The notes under the pieces were generated by a model. The model did no database searches. It was not told the DNA's origin and was given only the letters and a program-made list of their open reading frames with translations. A program made the translations under genes and the position numbers. DNA of 6,666 nt from an uncultured Tannerella sp. (GTDB taxonomy: Bacteria; Bacteroidota; Bacteroidia; Bacteroidales; Tannerellaceae). How positions within the stretch are numbered: the stretch's first letter is position 1; each line of letters opens with the position of its first letter. The stretch lies in contig CALHPT010000149.1 of NCBI GenBank assembly GCA_938036405.1, positions 1-6,666 on the forward strand, read 5' to 3'. Shown piece by piece: positions 5,395-6,666 of the stretch.

Positions 5395-6267
5395 ATGACC
5401 CTGGTCTACGCCAATATGAAGATGAGCGAGGCGATAGAGAGTCACCTCGCACTTGTGCCCGTCGTCAATCGCTTCGGCATTCGCCTCGGCGTGGGCGACG
5501 ACACGGTCAAGGCCGTCTGCGATGCTCACAACGTAGACCCGGACTTCTTTCTCACCATCGTCAATACCTTCATCAACGAAGATTATTTCCCGGAGAAGAA
5601 GCTCCAGAACTTCCATCTCTCTCAGATCATCGACTATCTGAAGAAGACTAACCTCTACTACCTCCAGAATCAGTTGCCCAACATCGAGCGTCACCTCCAC
5701 TTCTTCCTCCACGCCTCGGCCAACACTTCCCTGCGCCTCTTGGGCGACATGTTCGCCAGCTTCAAGGAGGCCCTCCGCCGACGCATCGAGGCCGACGAAC
5801 GAGAGTGGTTCCCCCTGCTACTCACCCCCACCGATACGAAGAGTCGCCGTCGCCCACGTCCCAAGCCCACCACTGACGACGACGAGGCCATCCAAGCCAC
5901 CCTCGACGACATGCGCCATATTATGCTCAAGCACCTCTCCGGAGCCTACGACGAGAACCTCTGCTACGCCGTCCTCTTCGCCATCGACACTCTCGGCCGT
6001 GACATCCGCCAGCATAACCGCATCCGCCACCGCATCCTCCTGCCCATGATCGACGACGAGAGCAACAGCCTCTCCGAACGCGAAAAGGACGTCCTCCGCC
6101 TCATCGTCGAAGGTCTGACGAACAAAGAGATTGCCGCCCGCCTCTATGTCAGCGTCAACACTGTCTTGACGCACCGCAAGAACATCACCTCCAAGCTCGG
6201 CATCAAAACCACGCCTGGCCTCACCTTTTACGCCATCACCCACCGCCTCATCCCGGAGGTGAAGTGA
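5395..6267 (+). CDS. LuxR-type transcriptional regulator with ScdA_N/hemerythrin-like N-terminal region
   Basis: A predicted DNA-binding regulator of 290 residues from ATG 5395. A TTG at 5389 would add two residues; ATGs at 5416 or 5422 are also possible. Counted from TTG 5389, residues 227-289 are a GerE/LuxR helix-turn-helix: LSEREKDVLRLIVEGLTNKE, then IAARLYVSVNTVLTHRKNI and SKLGI. The N-terminal ~145 residues resemble RIC/ScdA/YtfE iron-sulfur repair proteins: a short helical domain (VPVVNRFGIRLGVGDDTV) in the position of ScdA_N, then a helical bundle ending EADEREWFPLL like the hemerythrin HxxxEExxxFP end. The ScdA_N cysteines and most hemerythrin histidines are not in place, so metal binding is doubtful. 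A basic/acidic linker (151-166) joins the halves. No receiver domain is present. I recall similar Bacteroidales regulators, but target and signal are unknown. TAATTTG at 5371-5377 might belong to its promoter but fits the consensus poorly. Confidence 0.85.
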   Translation: MTLVYANMKMSEAIESHLALVPVVNRFGIRLGVGDDTVKAVCDAHNVDPDFFLTIVNTFINEDYFPEKKLQNFHLSQIIDYLKKTNLYYLQNQLPNIERHLHFFLHASANTSLRLLGDMFASFKEALRRRIEADEREWFPLLLTPTDTKSRRRPRPKPTTDDDEAIQATLDDMRHIMLKHLSGAYDENLCYAVLFAIDTLGRDIRQHNRIRHRILLPMIDDESNSLSEREKDVLRLIVEGLTNKEIAARLYVSVNTVLTHRKNITSKLGIKTTPGLTFYAITHRLIPEVK

Positions 6268-6305
6268 AGGACGGTTCATTCCACATCCCCATCCAATACA
6301 ACGCT

Positions 6306-6488
6306 ATGGCACGTCGCAAGATCAGTAACACACAAGCCGTGTGCATCCTTCTTCTGTGGTTTCTTTTGGTTTACATGCTGCTTCGGTACAGCCCGACGGT
6401 GGACTTCATGACCGTCTTTACCGTCATCGCCTCGGGCATCATCGTCTTCGTCCCCCTCTACAAGAACCGGAGACATAAAGACCAGTAG
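6306..6488 (+). CDS. small two-helix membrane protein
   Basis: A 60-residue hydrophobic protein from ATG 6306 (MARRKISNTQ). It has a basic N-terminus, a first membrane segment around residues 11-28 (AVCILLLWFLLVYMLL), a short connecting stretch (RYSPTVDF), a second segment around 34-53 (TVFTVIASGIIVFVPLY) and a basic tail KNRRHKD. Both charged ends probably face the cytoplasm. A GTG at 6264 would overlap the regulator's stop codon and add 14 residues, but the added part is polar and less convincing. It lies 38 bp downstream of the LuxR gene in the same direction with no terminator between, so the two are likely co-transcribed. I do not recognise its family. Confidence rests on the clean two-helix design, not homology. 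Confidence 0.65.
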   Translation: MARRKISNTQAVCILLLWFLLVYMLLRYSPTVDFMTVFTVIASGIIVFVPLYKNRRHKDQ

Positions 6489-6577
6489 CCACCCTACTCC
6501 TTCGACGCTCGTCGGAGCACTTCATGCGCCCTCTTACATGCGGAATAGTCGGCCATCTCGCCTTCCCGTACGGATAT
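6489..6577. other. convergent intergenic stretch
   Basis: Between the small membrane protein and the - strand terminator I see only a short hairpin, CGAC-gctc-GTCG (6503-6514), extendable by CTC/GAG (6497-6499/6515-6517) across a small bulge. No T-tract follows, so it is a weak candidate for ending the + strand transcript. Confidence 0.4.
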
Positions 6578-6610
6578 AAAAAAGGCGTAAGCGCGATAAA
6601 CACTTACGCC
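6578..6610 (-). terminator. rho-independent terminator of a - strand gene beyond the right edge
   Basis: GGCGTAAG (6584-6591) and CTTACGCC (6603-6610) form a perfect 8-bp stem with an 11-nt loop. On the - strand the stem runs straight into six T (A-run 6578-6583). It predicts a - strand gene ending just to the right. One - strand frame closes at 6637-6639 after RSRSFSSPF, which might be that gene's C-terminus, but other frames stay open and the assignment is uncertain. Confidence 0.85.
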
Positions 6611-6666
6611 GACACCCCGGAGAGAAACGCTTTGCCTTAAAAAGGGGAGCTGAAAGAACGAGATCT

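Noticed and set aside
1..6666. tRNA, rRNA, insertion sequence or transposase
   Set aside because: No cloverleaf, rRNA segment, transposase or terminal inverted repeats with target duplications could be seen.

Overview
The window looks like chromosomal DNA from a Bacteroidota species, most likely order Bacteroidales near the Tannerella/Porphyromonas group. The GroEL and GroES types, a DUF4369-plus-thioredoxin lipoprotein, a Bacteroidales-style LuxR regulator and a TAnnTTTG-type promoter element all point there. The genus is an inference from protein style, not a search result.

Layout, left to right. (1) The last few codons of an unidentified + strand gene, closed by a strong rho-independent terminator. 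(2) A + strand lipoprotein with a C-terminal TlpA/ResA-like thioredoxin fold and a CDLC active site. (3) A roughly 290-bp convergent gap with several hairpins and a perfect 23-bp tandem duplication. (4) The groES-groEL chaperonin operon on the - strand. (5) A 717-bp divergent gap between groES and fbp. (6) fbp, a class I fructose-1,6-bisphosphatase, on the + strand with its own terminator. (7) A LuxR-type regulator with a RIC/ScdA-like, apparently metal-free N-terminal half, followed by a small two-helix membrane protein. (8) A - strand terminator belonging to a gene that lies beyond the right edge.

The most unusual structure is in the groES-fbp gap. It holds about eleven diverged 42-bp units, each carrying a 14-bp palindrome of consensus TTGTCTATAGACAA. 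Core starts are at 3779, 3821, 3863, 3905, 3947, 3989, 4030, 4072, 4114, 4163 and 4205. The 42-bp period is four turns of B-DNA, so the palindromes would lie on one face of the helix. The core is conserved while the 28 bp between cores drift, the central copies are best and the outer ones decay. A reading-frame jump inside the array leaves the DNA pattern intact, which argues for a DNA-level role such as a cooperative protein-binding array rather than a repeat protein. It is not a CRISPR. A separate 9-bp inverted repeat lies in the groESL upstream region; its geometry resembles CIRCE but its sequence does not.

The genes do not form one pathway. They combine envelope thiol-redox chemistry, protein folding, gluconeogenesis and a transcriptional regulator. 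The only physical link with possible regulatory meaning is the shared gap between groESL and fbp.
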